Origin: Bacteroidales bacterium UBA4788
GTDB lineage: Bacteria; Bacteroidota; Bacteroidia; Bacteroidales; VadinHA17
NCBI GenBank assembly: GCA_002402965.1
Contig: DHGW01000069.1
Coordinates: 5,752-44,673 of the forward strand
Direction: 5' to 3'
Length of the DNA: 38,922 bases
Of the stretch, positions 15,992-24,408 are shown piece by piece; the stretch's first letter is position 1; every line of letters starts with the position of its first letter. The notes beneath the pieces are model-generated. The model was not told where the DNA came from and made no database searches. It saw only the letters and a program-made list of their open reading frames with translations. A program made the position numbers and the translations under genes.

Positions 15992-17344
15992 ATGGCGAAG
16001 AGCAAAAGCGTTTACGTGTGCCAGAACTGCGGCGCAGAGTCACCCAAGTGGATAGGTCACTGTCCCTCCTGCAGTGAGTGGAACAGCTACCGCGAAGAGA
16101 TCGTCACCACCTCTCCGCCCTCCGGGCTAAGCCGCGATGTCACCAGACGAAAACCCGAACTCCTCTCCGGCATAGAGATAAACGAGAATGACCGTATCAC
16201 CACCGGGATAGGTGAGGCTGACCGTATCCTCGGGGGAGGGATGGTGAAGGGCTCGCTGATACTCATGGGCGGTGAACCCGGGATAGGCAAATCTACCCTC
16301 GCCCTGCAGATAGCCCTGGCAACGCAGGGCAGGACTGTCCTCTACGTCTCCGGCGAGGAGAGCGAGGGCCAGGTCAAGCTCAGGGCCGGACGGCTCGAGG
16401 GTAAAAATGACAAATGCTTCATCTACAATGAGACGGATATTGACAGTGTCCTGACACAGGCCGGCGCCATCAAACCCGAACTGCTCATCATCGACTCAAT
16501 ACAAACACTCAGTTCATCACTCCTCGAGTCCTCCGCCGGGTCGGTGTCACAGGTGAGGGAGTGCGCCGCCATGATGCTTCGCTATGCTAAGGAATCAGGC
16601 GTGCCGGTAATTCTTATCGGACATATAACCAAGGACGGCACCCTGGCAGGACCGAAGGTGCTGGAGCATATCGTGGACGTGGTACTGCAGTTTGAAGGCG
16701 ACGGCAACTACGTCTTCCGCATTCTGAGGCCGGTGAAGAACCGCTTCGGGTCAACGGCTGAGATAGGCATCTTCGAGATGGGGCCAGCAGGCCTTCGCGA
16801 GGTTACTGATCCTTCGGAACTCTTCATCCGCCGTGACCGCGATCCGGCCAGCGGAGTGACAATCGCCGCAACCGTTGACGGGGTGAGACCTTTCATGATC
16901 GAAACCCAGTCACTGGTCAGCAGCGCCGTCTACGGAACACCGCAGCGCAGCTCGACGGGCTTTGACACCAGGCGTCTCAACATGCTGCTGGCAGTGCTCG
17001 AAAAGAGAGCGGGATTCAGGCTTGGAGCAAAGGATGTCTTCCTTAATATTGCCGGTGGACTGAAGGTAAACGATCCGGCCATTGACCTTGCGGTGGTTGC
17101 CGCAGTACTATCTTCAAACCTGGATGCCCCTGTTGACCATCATACTGCTCTTGCCGCAGAGGTAGGGCTTTCTGGCGAGATCAGGCCTGTGGCCAGGATC
17201 GAACAACGAATCATGGAAGCTGCCAGGATGGGATTCACAGAAATGGTGATCTCGGGTTTTCACAGGGAGATACGTGACGTGCCCGGACTGAAGATTTCGA
17301 AAGTATATAAGGTTGAAGGGCTTGTAAGGCTGCTCTTTTCCTGA
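15992..17344 (+). CDS. radA: DNA repair protein RadA
   Basis: A 450-residue branch-migration ATPase/helicase of recombinational repair. The N-terminal zinc finger uses C10, C13, C24 and C27. The RecA-like core has Walker A GEPGIGKS (94-101), Walker B LLIID (164-168) and the RadA-specific KNRFG motif (249-253). The C-terminal Lon-protease-like domain includes NIAGGLKVNDPAIDLAVVAA. The start is ATG 15992 (MAKSKSVYVCQNCG); an in-frame TTG nine bases upstream is less likely. It is convergent with the class A PBP gene, with only 32 bases between the two stops. Confidence 0.96.
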   Translation: MAKSKSVYVCQNCGAESPKWIGHCPSCSEWNSYREEIVTTSPPSGLSRDVTRRKPELLSGIEINENDRITTGIGEADRILGGGMVKGSLILMGGEPGIGKSTLALQIALATQGRTVLYVSGEESEGQVKLRAGRLEGKNDKCFIYNETDIDSVLTQAGAIKPELLIIDSIQTLSSSLLESSAGSVSQVRECAAMMLRYAKESGVPVILIGHITKDGTLAGPKVLEHIVDVVLQFEGDGNYVFRILRPVKNRFGSTAEIGIFEMGPAGLREVTDPSELFIRRDRDPASGVTIAATVDGVRPFMIETQSLVSSAVYGTPQRSSTGFDTRRLNMLLAVLEKRAGFRLGAKDVFLNIAGGLKVNDPAIDLAVVAAVLSSNLDAPVDHHTALAAEVGLSGEIRPVARIEQRIMEAARMGFTEMVISGFHREIRDVPGLKISKVYKVEGLVRLLFS

Positions 17345-17359
17345 GAAAACTATGAGTGC

Positions 17360-17375
17360 AAGACCTTCAGGCCTT
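17360..17375. terminator. weak hairpin between radA and PBP genes
   Basis: AAGACCT (17360-17366) and AGGCCTT (17369-17375) can form a stem with one mismatch, followed by TCTAG. It could act on both converging transcripts but is short. Confidence 0.3.
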
Positions 17376-17376
17376 T

Positions 17377-19722
17377 CTAGTATTCCCGCTGCCGGTAGGA
17401 ACTGCTCTGGTTTTCCCTTTTTAGCTTGTCACAGTCGAGCTCCACATTGAAACCAGGCGGAGCCTCGAAATCAGCCTCTCCAAGTGCTGCAAAGTCCTTG
17501 TCGGCAAGTAGCTTCTGCATGAACAGTCCAAAGACGGGCAGAGCCATATTGGCACCCTGACCCATTGAGAGATCCTCGAAATGGATAGCCTGGTCCTCCC
17601 ACCCGGTCCATACCCCGGCAACCAGGTCAGGCAACACACCCATATACCACCCGTTGGAGTGGTTCTGCGTGGTCCCGGTCTTGCCTCCCATCCTGTTTGT
17701 GAGCTTATAAGTACCACGCAGCCTCAGTCCTGTACCGGAGTTAACAACCCCCTGAAGCAGTGTTGTCATCAGGTATGCATCATCCTCACTGATTACCTCA
17801 TCAATGAAAGGTGTAAAATCAGAGATAACATTGCCGTTGCGGTCCTCAATCCGGGTGACATAGAGGGGACGGGTATATACCCCCTTGTTTGTAAATGTAC
17901 CGTACGCCGCTACCATCTCCTCCACGGAGAGATCAGAGGTGCCGAGGAAGATTGAGGGGACCGGGTCAATGAAGCTCCTGATGCCCATGCGATGCATCAG
18001 ATCAACAACCGCCTGGGGTGAAAACTGCTTCATCAGCCAGGCAGAGATATAATTTTCTGACTGAGCGAGTCCCCACTTCAGTGTCACCATCTTACCGTGG
18101 TATTCTTCGGGGCCAGAGCTCCTGGGTCTCCATGGTACCGAGTCACCCGGGAGATCAAATGAACGTTCTATATTCTCAACCTCAAAGCAAGGCGAGTAAC
18201 CATCCTGCATCGCCAGTGTGTACAGGAACGGCTTGATTGTGGAGCCGACCTGTTTCTTCTGCTGTGTTATGGCGTCATACTTGAAAAACCTGAAATCAGG
18301 GCCGCCGACATATGCCTTCACATGACCCGTGTGAGGATCCATGGCCATGAATGAGGATCTTACAAAGAACTTGTAGTACCTGATTGAATCAAGCGGCGTC
18401 ATCACAGTGTCAACTTCGCCTTCCCAGGAGAAAAGCTTCATCGGAACCGGTGAATTGAATGCCAGGGTGATCGAATCATCGGGTACACCACCCCTTCTCA
18501 TGCTCTGGTACCTGTCGCTCTGCCTGACTGACCTGTCCATTATCTGCTTTACCTGTGCGGCGTTAAGGTCATTCGAAAAGGGAGGGTTACGGTAATTCTT
18601 AGCCCTCTTGTCGAAGACAGGTTGCAGGTTCTTCGAAAGATGCTGAACCAGTGCCTCCTCGGCATAAGCCTGCATCTTCGAGTTCAGTGTCGTGTAGATC
18701 CTCAGGCCGTCACGGTATAAATTATAAGGTGTGCCGTCAGGCTTGGTATTCTTGTAGCACCAGCCGTACAGCGGGTCATTCTGCCAGCGCCAGAGAGCTT
18801 CCTGGTATGCATCATCCGACCAGAATTTCTTACTTTCCGGCTCCCTGCTGTTCATAGTTGACCTTATATATTCCCTGAAATAGGTTGCCAGGCCGGTGTT
18901 GTGACTGTCCTCGCGCAGGTCTATCCCAAGAGGGAGCTGACTCACGGAGTCCGCCACCTGGCGAGAGATGTAGTCGTAGCGTTCCATCTGGGAGATGACC
19001 ACGTTGCGCCTTCTCAGGGCGCTCTCTTCATTTCGCAGCGGGTTGTAAGCCACTGAGTTCTTCAGCATACCCACCAGCATTGCCGATTGCTCTATATTCA
19101 GCGAGTCGGGCGTGGTATTGAAATATATTCGTGCCGCCGAGTTGATGCCAACCGCATTGTAGATAAAGTCGAATACGTTGAGATACATTGTGATGATCTC
19201 TTCCTTGGTATAGCTCTTTTCGAGCTTCACGGCAGTCTGCCACTCCTTGAACTTGGCCACGGTCAGTTTAGAGGCGCGCACAATTGCCGGGTCATTTGAG
19301 AGATCCCTTGGCAGGAAGAGGTTCTTCGCCAGCTGCTGGGTTATGGTGCTGCCTCCTCCGGTATTCTGGCCAAGTATGATCGTCTTGACCAGTACCCTGG
19401 CCAGCCCCCTGAAGTCGATGCCCGAGTGCCTGTAAAACCTGATGTCCTCAGTGGCTATCAGTGCTTCAATCACATATGGTGAAATACCCTCGTATTCAGT
19501 CCAGGTGCGGTTCTGAATGTAGAACTTCCCAAGCAGGACGTTGTCTTCTGAATAGACCTCGGCTGCAAGGCTGTTATCAGGGTTCTCCAACTCCTCGAAA
19601 GAGGGAAGAGGCCCAAGCCTGTGCGTCGATATAAGGATAAACAGTGTCAGCAGAAAAACTGCCGGCAGAGATATGATCACCCAGAACCATATAATGTTTT
19701 TCCGGAATTTTTTATCCCTCAT
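17377..19722 (-). CDS. class A penicillin-binding protein (PBP1A-like)
   Basis: A 781-residue bifunctional peptidoglycan synthase. A cytoplasmic basic tail and one membrane anchor (about 10-32) precede the GT51 glycosyltransferase domain, with catalytic E92 in IATEDIRFYRHSGIDFRG and the GGGSTITQQLAKNLF motif (122-136). The transpeptidase domain has the active serine S494 in STIK, SEN at 555-557 and KTG at 681-683 (GGKTGTTQNHSNGWYMG). All key motifs are intact, so it should polymerise and cross-link glycan strands in the periplasm. It stands alone on the minus strand between radA and topA. Its 112-base upstream region is shared with topA; no clear promoter was found for this strand. Confidence 0.94.
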   Translation of the reverse strand: MRDKKFRKNIIWFWVIISLPAVFLLTLFILISTHRLGPLPSFEELENPDNSLAAEVYSEDNVLLGKFYIQNRTWTEYEGISPYVIEALIATEDIRFYRHSGIDFRGLARVLVKTIILGQNTGGGSTITQQLAKNLFLPRDLSNDPAIVRASKLTVAKFKEWQTAVKLEKSYTKEEIITMYLNVFDFIYNAVGINSAARIYFNTTPDSLNIEQSAMLVGMLKNSVAYNPLRNEESALRRRNVVISQMERYDYISRQVADSVSQLPLGIDLREDSHNTGLATYFREYIRSTMNSREPESKKFWSDDAYQEALWRWQNDPLYGWCYKNTKPDGTPYNLYRDGLRIYTTLNSKMQAYAEEALVQHLSKNLQPVFDKRAKNYRNPPFSNDLNAAQVKQIMDRSVRQSDRYQSMRRGGVPDDSITLAFNSPVPMKLFSWEGEVDTVMTPLDSIRYYKFFVRSSFMAMDPHTGHVKAYVGGPDFRFFKYDAITQQKKQVGSTIKPFLYTLAMQDGYSPCFEVENIERSFDLPGDSVPWRPRSSGPEEYHGKMVTLKWGLAQSENYISAWLMKQFSPQAVVDLMHRMGIRSFIDPVPSIFLGTSDLSVEEMVAAYGTFTNKGVYTRPLYVTRIEDRNGNVISDFTPFIDEVISEDDAYLMTTLLQGVVNSGTGLRLRGTYKLTNRMGGKTGTTQNHSNGWYMGVLPDLVAGVWTGWEDQAIHFEDLSMGQGANMALPVFGLFMQKLLADKDFAALGEADFEAPPGFNVELDCDKLKRENQSSSYRQREY

Positions 19723-19781
19723 GATACCCTGATTGTAAGGCCGCTAATTTAATGATTAATACATAAATTTTCTCAATAATT

Positions 19782-19812
19782 TTGAAGTTAGTGCCCTTAT
19801 TCGCTTACTTTG
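19782..19812 (+). promoter_or_regulatory. promoter of topA / T9SS gene string
   Basis: TTG (19782-19784), 20 bases, then TTACTTTG (19805-19812), which matches TAnnTTTG except at the second base. It lies 22 bases before the topA start. Confidence 0.5.
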
Positions 19813-19834
19813 CCCTGTTTTTAAAAAAACTCGG

Positions 19835-22153
19835 ATGACAGATAATCTGGTAATTGTTGAATCTCCTGCTAAAGCAAAAACGATAGAAAAATTTCTCGGT
19901 AAGGATTACACCGTTGTTTCAAGCTTCGGGCACATTCGTGATCTTGTCAGGAATAACCTCGGGGTAGAGGTTGACAAGGGATTTGCCCCTGTATACGAGG
20001 TCCCTGAAGACAAGGCAAAGGTTGTTGCGGAGCTCCGTAAGCTGGCCGGACAGGCAAAGACGGTCTGGATCGCATCCGATGAGGACCGTGAGGGAGAAGC
20101 CATTGCATGGCACCTCATCTCAGTTCTGGGTCTCGACCAGGAAACAACCCGCCGTATTGTGTTCCACGAGATAACAAAGGAGGCTATCACCCGTGCGGTG
20201 GAATCGCCACGCCAGGTTGACATGAACCTTGTCAACGCCCAGCAGGCACGCCGGATACTCGACAGGCTCGTCGGCTTCGAGCTCTCCCCGGTACTATGGA
20301 AGAAAGTGCAGCCCTCGCTCTCAGCCGGCAGGGTTCAGTCGGTGGCCGTGCGCCTCCTTGTTGACCGTGAGCGCGAGATCATCGGTTTTGTGTCCGACTC
20401 CGCCTTCAGGGTGACCGGATCATTCAGCGGAAAGAACAGTGAAGACACCGAGGTATTGCTTAAGGCTGAGTGTCCAAAAAAATTCAGTACCGAGTCTGAT
20501 GCGAAGCTCTTTCTTGAGAAGTGTGACATATCCAAATTCACTGTTGAGAATATCGTAGTGAAGCCCGGCACCCGTTCACCGGCACCACCCTTCACCACCT
20601 CCACCCTTCAGCAGGAGGCCTACCGAAAGCTTAGCTTCTCGGTAGCACAGACCATGTCAGTGGCACAGAAGCTCTACGAGGCAGGAAAAATCACCTACAT
20701 GAGGACTGACTCAACCAACCTGTCATCACTGGCGCTCAACACTGCCCGGGAGGTGATAACGGCTGAGTACGGCGCCGCCTATTCGCGCACCCGCCAGTTC
20801 AAGACTCACTCCCGCGGCGCCCAGGAGGCCCACGAAGCCATCAGACCCACCTATTTTGACAGGAAAGAAATCACCGGGAGCAACAACGAGAAGAAACTGT
20901 ATGAACTCATCTGGCGCAGGGCAGTAGCCTCCCAGATGTCGGATGCCAGGATGGAGAAGACGACTATTACTATCGGAATGTCAGCCTCGCCGGCCAATTT
21001 CACCGCCACCGGTGAGGTCATCCTTTTTGACGGCTTCCTGAAAGTCTATATCGAGTCATCTGACAACAACGCAGGCGATGATGAAAAAGCCATTCTCCCG
21101 CGTGTTGACGTTGGTATGAAACTTACACCCGGCATCATTACGGCACTTCAGCGCTTCACTTCGCCTCCGCCACGCTACACGGAAGGCAGCCTGGTAAAGA
21201 AACTCGAGGAACTCGGTATAGGAAGGCCCTCCACCTACGCGCCTATCATCTCAACCATCCAGTCACGCGGTTATGTTGCCCGCGAGGACAGGCCCGGGGA
21301 AAAGCGTACCGTAGCCCAGCTGACCCTCACCAATGGAAAAATAACCAGGAGTGAGAAGACGGAGATTGCCGGAAAGGAAAAGTCGAAACTCTTTCCGAAA
21401 GACATAGGCATGATAGTCAACGACTTCCTCATCGCCAATTTCCCTGACATTCTTGATTACAACTTCACTGCAGGCGTTGAAAAGGAATTTGATGAGATTG
21501 CATCCGGCGAGATGAAATGGGACAAGATGATCTCAACCTTCTACGGCCCGTTCCGCAAGACCGTTGACGAGTCGCTCTCCACAAGAGCCCGTATGACAGG
21601 TGCCCGTCAGCTGGGCATTGACCCTGTCTCAGGTCAGCCGGTCATGGTGAAGATGAGCCGGTTCGGTCCCGTGGTACAGCTCGGTGAAGCCTCCCCGGAC
21701 CAGAAGCCCCGCTTTGCCAATCTCAGGCGTGACCAGCTGCTCGAGACCATTACACTCGAGGAGGCCATGGCCCTGTTTGCCCTGCCCAGAACCGCAGGCA
21801 CCTTCGAGGACGAGGAGATGATCGTGGGAGTAGGCAAGTTCGGACCATATGTCAGACATGCCGGAAAGTTTTACTCCCTGAAGAAGGGTGTTGATGATCC
21901 CTATATCATCACCCCGGAGAGAGCCATAGAGCTGATCAGGGAAAAGAGAGATGGTGACAAACAGAAAGTGATCAGCGAGTTCGGTGATATCAAGGTGCTG
22001 AACGGCAGATACGGCCCCTACATAATGCATGACAGGAACAACTACCGTATCCCGAAGGGGACCGATCCTCAGAAGCTTACCAGGGAGGAGTGCCTGGCTA
22101 TTATTGAGAAGGGCGGCAAGACAAAGAGCACCCGGGGTAAAAAGAAGAAGTGA
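19835..22153 (+). CDS. topA: DNA topoisomerase I
   Basis: A 772-residue type IA topoisomerase that relaxes negative supercoils. The TOPRIM domain begins LVIVESPAKAKTIEKFLG, with the acidic SDEDREGEAIAWHL at 81-94. The catalytic tyrosine is Y288 in GKITYMRTDSTNLS, and GIGRPSTYAPII is present downstream. The C-terminal part has three topoisomerase C-terminal repeats (SRFGPVVQLGE, VGKFGPYVRHAG, NGRYGPYIMHD) and ends in a lysine-rich tail (TRGKKKK). The tetracysteine zinc ribbons of E. coli TopA are missing. Its stop overlaps a GTG codon in frame with the next gene. Confidence 0.96.
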   Translation: MTDNLVIVESPAKAKTIEKFLGKDYTVVSSFGHIRDLVRNNLGVEVDKGFAPVYEVPEDKAKVVAELRKLAGQAKTVWIASDEDREGEAIAWHLISVLGLDQETTRRIVFHEITKEAITRAVESPRQVDMNLVNAQQARRILDRLVGFELSPVLWKKVQPSLSAGRVQSVAVRLLVDREREIIGFVSDSAFRVTGSFSGKNSEDTEVLLKAECPKKFSTESDAKLFLEKCDISKFTVENIVVKPGTRSPAPPFTTSTLQQEAYRKLSFSVAQTMSVAQKLYEAGKITYMRTDSTNLSSLALNTAREVITAEYGAAYSRTRQFKTHSRGAQEAHEAIRPTYFDRKEITGSNNEKKLYELIWRRAVASQMSDARMEKTTITIGMSASPANFTATGEVILFDGFLKVYIESSDNNAGDDEKAILPRVDVGMKLTPGIITALQRFTSPPPRYTEGSLVKKLEELGIGRPSTYAPIISTIQSRGYVAREDRPGEKRTVAQLTLTNGKITRSEKTEIAGKEKSKLFPKDIGMIVNDFLIANFPDILDYNFTAGVEKEFDEIASGEMKWDKMISTFYGPFRKTVDESLSTRARMTGARQLGIDPVSGQPVMVKMSRFGPVVQLGEASPDQKPRFANLRRDQLLETITLEEAMALFALPRTAGTFEDEEMIVGVGKFGPYVRHAGKFYSLKKGVDDPYIITPERAIELIREKRDGDKQKVISEFGDIKVLNGRYGPYIMHDRNNYRIPKGTDPQKLTREECLAIIEKGGKTKSTRGKKKK

Positions 22154-22164
22154 CCTTATATAAT

Positions 22165-23334
22165 ATGATCGACCTGAACCAATACCTTGATCCCGTATGC
22201 CTTGACAAGCCCGGGGTGGAGCCGCTGAGGGGATCTGCTGCTTTCCCTCACAACGTACTGGTTAACACCGGGAATGAGCCCATCGGTGATCTTGACGGTT
22301 TTGCTGTTGCCATCATTGGTGTGCCGGATGACCGTTTATCATGCAACACAGGAGCCTCGCATGCGCCTGACACCATCAGAAAAAGCCTCTACTCCTTCTC
22401 CCGTCTGCCGGGGAAGCTGAAGATCACTGACCTTGGCAACCTCAGGCCGGGCACCTCTTTTGACGATACAATTGCCGGCCTGCGCGATGTTCTCCTGCAA
22501 CTCCTGACACAAAACATTGTGCCGGTGATAATAGGCGGCACCAGCGCCCTGATGCAGGCCATTGACCGGGCCCTCTCAGCAGGGAAGCAAAAGTGGTCAC
22601 TCGTGTCGGTCGACTCCCGTATCGACTTTACAGCGGAAAAAAGGCCTTCTGACTCGCTCAACTGGATGAATGACCTCATCTACCGGAGCGGCAGTTGCCT
22701 GTCAAACCTTTCAGTCATTGGTCACCAGACCTATCTCACTGACCAGCAGGTGGTGAACAGGTTCAACCGCCGGCATTATGACCTGATGCGCATTGGCGAA
22801 GTGCGTGCCGCAGTGCATGAGACCGAACCGCTATTCCGTGATGCCGCCGCAGCACTGTTTGACATCGGCTCAGTACGCCAGTCGGATGCGCCCGGTACCA
22901 TCCTGCCCTCGGCCAACGGCTTTTACGGGGAGGAGATCTGCCTTCTGGCCCGTTACGCAGGCCTCTCGGACAACCTGAAAATATTCTCGGTCATGGAGGT
23001 CAATCCTGTCCTTGACAACAGGATGCAAACTTCCCACCTGGCAGCCCAGCTGATCTGGTTCTTCCTCGAGGGATTCTCACAGAAACAGTATGAGATCTCC
23101 TTCCTGAACGACCAGTCAAGCAACCGCTTCACCCGTTATCACGTGACCCTCAGTGACCTGGAGAGCGAAGCCATCTTCATTAAGAGCATGATCACCGAGC
23201 GCTGGTGGATAGAGATCCGTGACCCGGAAGGCGAACCTCACTACCTGGCTTGCTCCTACGAAGACTACCTCATGGCCAACCGTGACCAGGTGCCGGGAAG
23301 ATGGACGCGGGCACTGCTCAGATATGGACACTGA
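22165..23334 (+). CDS. arginase/formimidoylglutamase-fold protein with degenerate metal site
   Basis: A 389-residue ureohydrolase-fold protein (HutG/SpeB/arginase superfamily). Fold motifs can be aligned but the binuclear manganese site is eroded. The GGxH segment reads GGTSAL (124-129), so the histidine is lost. DAHxD reads DSRID (150-154), so its histidine is arginine. SFDID reads LFDIG (231-235), so the second aspartate is glycine. DAPG (241-244) and MEVNP (277-281) remain. Hydrolase activity is therefore doubtful. It sits between topA and the porP-gldKLMN genes, and I recall similar proteins at that position in other Bacteroidota. ATG 22165 gives the family-like N-terminus MIDLNQYLDPV; a GTG at 22150, overlapping the topA stop, would add five residues. 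Confidence 0.85.
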   Translation: MIDLNQYLDPVCLDKPGVEPLRGSAAFPHNVLVNTGNEPIGDLDGFAVAIIGVPDDRLSCNTGASHAPDTIRKSLYSFSRLPGKLKITDLGNLRPGTSFDDTIAGLRDVLLQLLTQNIVPVIIGGTSALMQAIDRALSAGKQKWSLVSVDSRIDFTAEKRPSDSLNWMNDLIYRSGSCLSNLSVIGHQTYLTDQQVVNRFNRRHYDLMRIGEVRAAVHETEPLFRDAAAALFDIGSVRQSDAPGTILPSANGFYGEEICLLARYAGLSDNLKIFSVMEVNPVLDNRMQTSHLAAQLIWFFLEGFSQKQYEISFLNDQSSNRFTRYHVTLSDLESEAIFIKSMITERWWIEIRDPEGEPHYLACSYEDYLMANRDQVPGRWTRALLRYGH

Positions 23335-23416
23335 ATTTTGGCCTCAATTTTGTGGCATGCATATTTTTTACTTATTTTACCCGTTATAGAGAAGGGCTCA
23401 CAGGCACACCCCGGAT

Positions 23417-24361
23417 ATGAAGAAAATCAGGATTATAATCCTCGCATTAATCATCCCGGCCAGTATGGTCTCCGGTCAGCAGGATCCGGTGCTGAGCAAT
23501 TACATGTTCAACACCCAGACCTATAATCCGGCTTATTCTGGCATGTCAGGCATGATCACCGCCACCGCCCTCACGCGACAGCAATGGGTAGGCTTTCCCG
23601 GTGCCCCCTCATCCACAATCTTCAATGTCAGCACACCGTTCAGCCTCTTCGGAATCCGCAGCGGCGCCGGCCTGCTTGTTGCAGCTGACCAGTACGGCTT
23701 CAGCAATGACATTGATATCTGCCTCTCTTACTCTTACCTTTTCCAGCTCGGAACCGGCACTCTGGGAGCAGGCTTCAGCGCAGGGGTACTCAATAAAACC
23801 ATTTCGCCCGAGTGGTACATACCCTCGGGACCGGGGCACACTCCTCCGGAAGGAGATCCTCTGATACCGGCAAATGACGAATCTTTCGTAGCCCCGGATT
23901 TTTCAGCCGGTGTCTATTACCAGGGACTCAGCTACTATGCCGGCATCTCTGTCACTCACCTTAACCAACCTAAAATAAAATACTCGGAGACAGCCACTTA
24001 TGTCAGCCGGGAGTACTACCTCACCGCTGGCTATTACCTCCAGCTTCCCAACCCTGCATTTGAGCTGATTCCGTCGGTTTTTATCGTCCATGACGGCGCC
24101 ACAACACAATATTTAGCCACCGGGATGGTTAGATACAATAAAAAGATATGGGGTGGCGTTTCTTACAGGATAAGTGACGCAATCACAGGATTCGCAGGCA
24201 TAGAATTAAACAACGGTCTAAAGGTTGGATATGGATACGACTTCCCGGTATCGGAGATTAGAAAAGGCACCAGCGGCTCACACGAGTTCCTTGTTTCCTA
24301 CAGCTTTGACATCGGTCTTGGGAAGAGTGTTACCAGGTACAAGAGTATCCGTTTTCTCTAA
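23417..24361 (+). CDS. PorP/SprF family type IX secretion outer-membrane protein
   Basis: A 314-residue protein with an N-terminal signal peptide (MKKIRIIILALIIPASMVSGQ) and a beta-barrel-like body. The family hallmark QDPVLSNYMFNTQTYNPAYSGMSG follows the signal peptide directly (in two overlapping parts, QDPVLSNYMFN and NPAYSG). PorP/SprF proteins associate with the type IX secretion machine and help export or anchor particular substrates, including C-terminal-domain proteins and adhesins such as SprB. It lies 82 bases after the arginase-fold gene and 47 bases before gldK. Which PorP paralogue it represents cannot be told. The 82-base gap has a weak promoter-like match (TTG, 20 bases, TATTTTAC). 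Confidence 0.9.
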   Translation: MKKIRIIILALIIPASMVSGQQDPVLSNYMFNTQTYNPAYSGMSGMITATALTRQQWVGFPGAPSSTIFNVSTPFSLFGIRSGAGLLVAADQYGFSNDIDICLSYSYLFQLGTGTLGAGFSAGVLNKTISPEWYIPSGPGHTPPEGDPLIPANDESFVAPDFSAGVYYQGLSYYAGISVTHLNQPKIKYSETATYVSREYYLTAGYYLQLPNPAFELIPSVFIVHDGATTQYLATGMVRYNKKIWGGVSYRISDAITGFAGIELNNGLKVGYGYDFPVSEIRKGTSGSHEFLVSYSFDIGLGKSVTRYKSIRFL

Positions 24362-24408
24362 GAGACAGGAAAAAGAAAATTACTTGCATATTTTAAATTA
24401 ATGAGTAT

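Noticed and set aside
22165..23334. Formimidoylglutamase of histidine breakdown (hutG)
   Set aside because: Key metal ligands are replaced and no hut genes are nearby.
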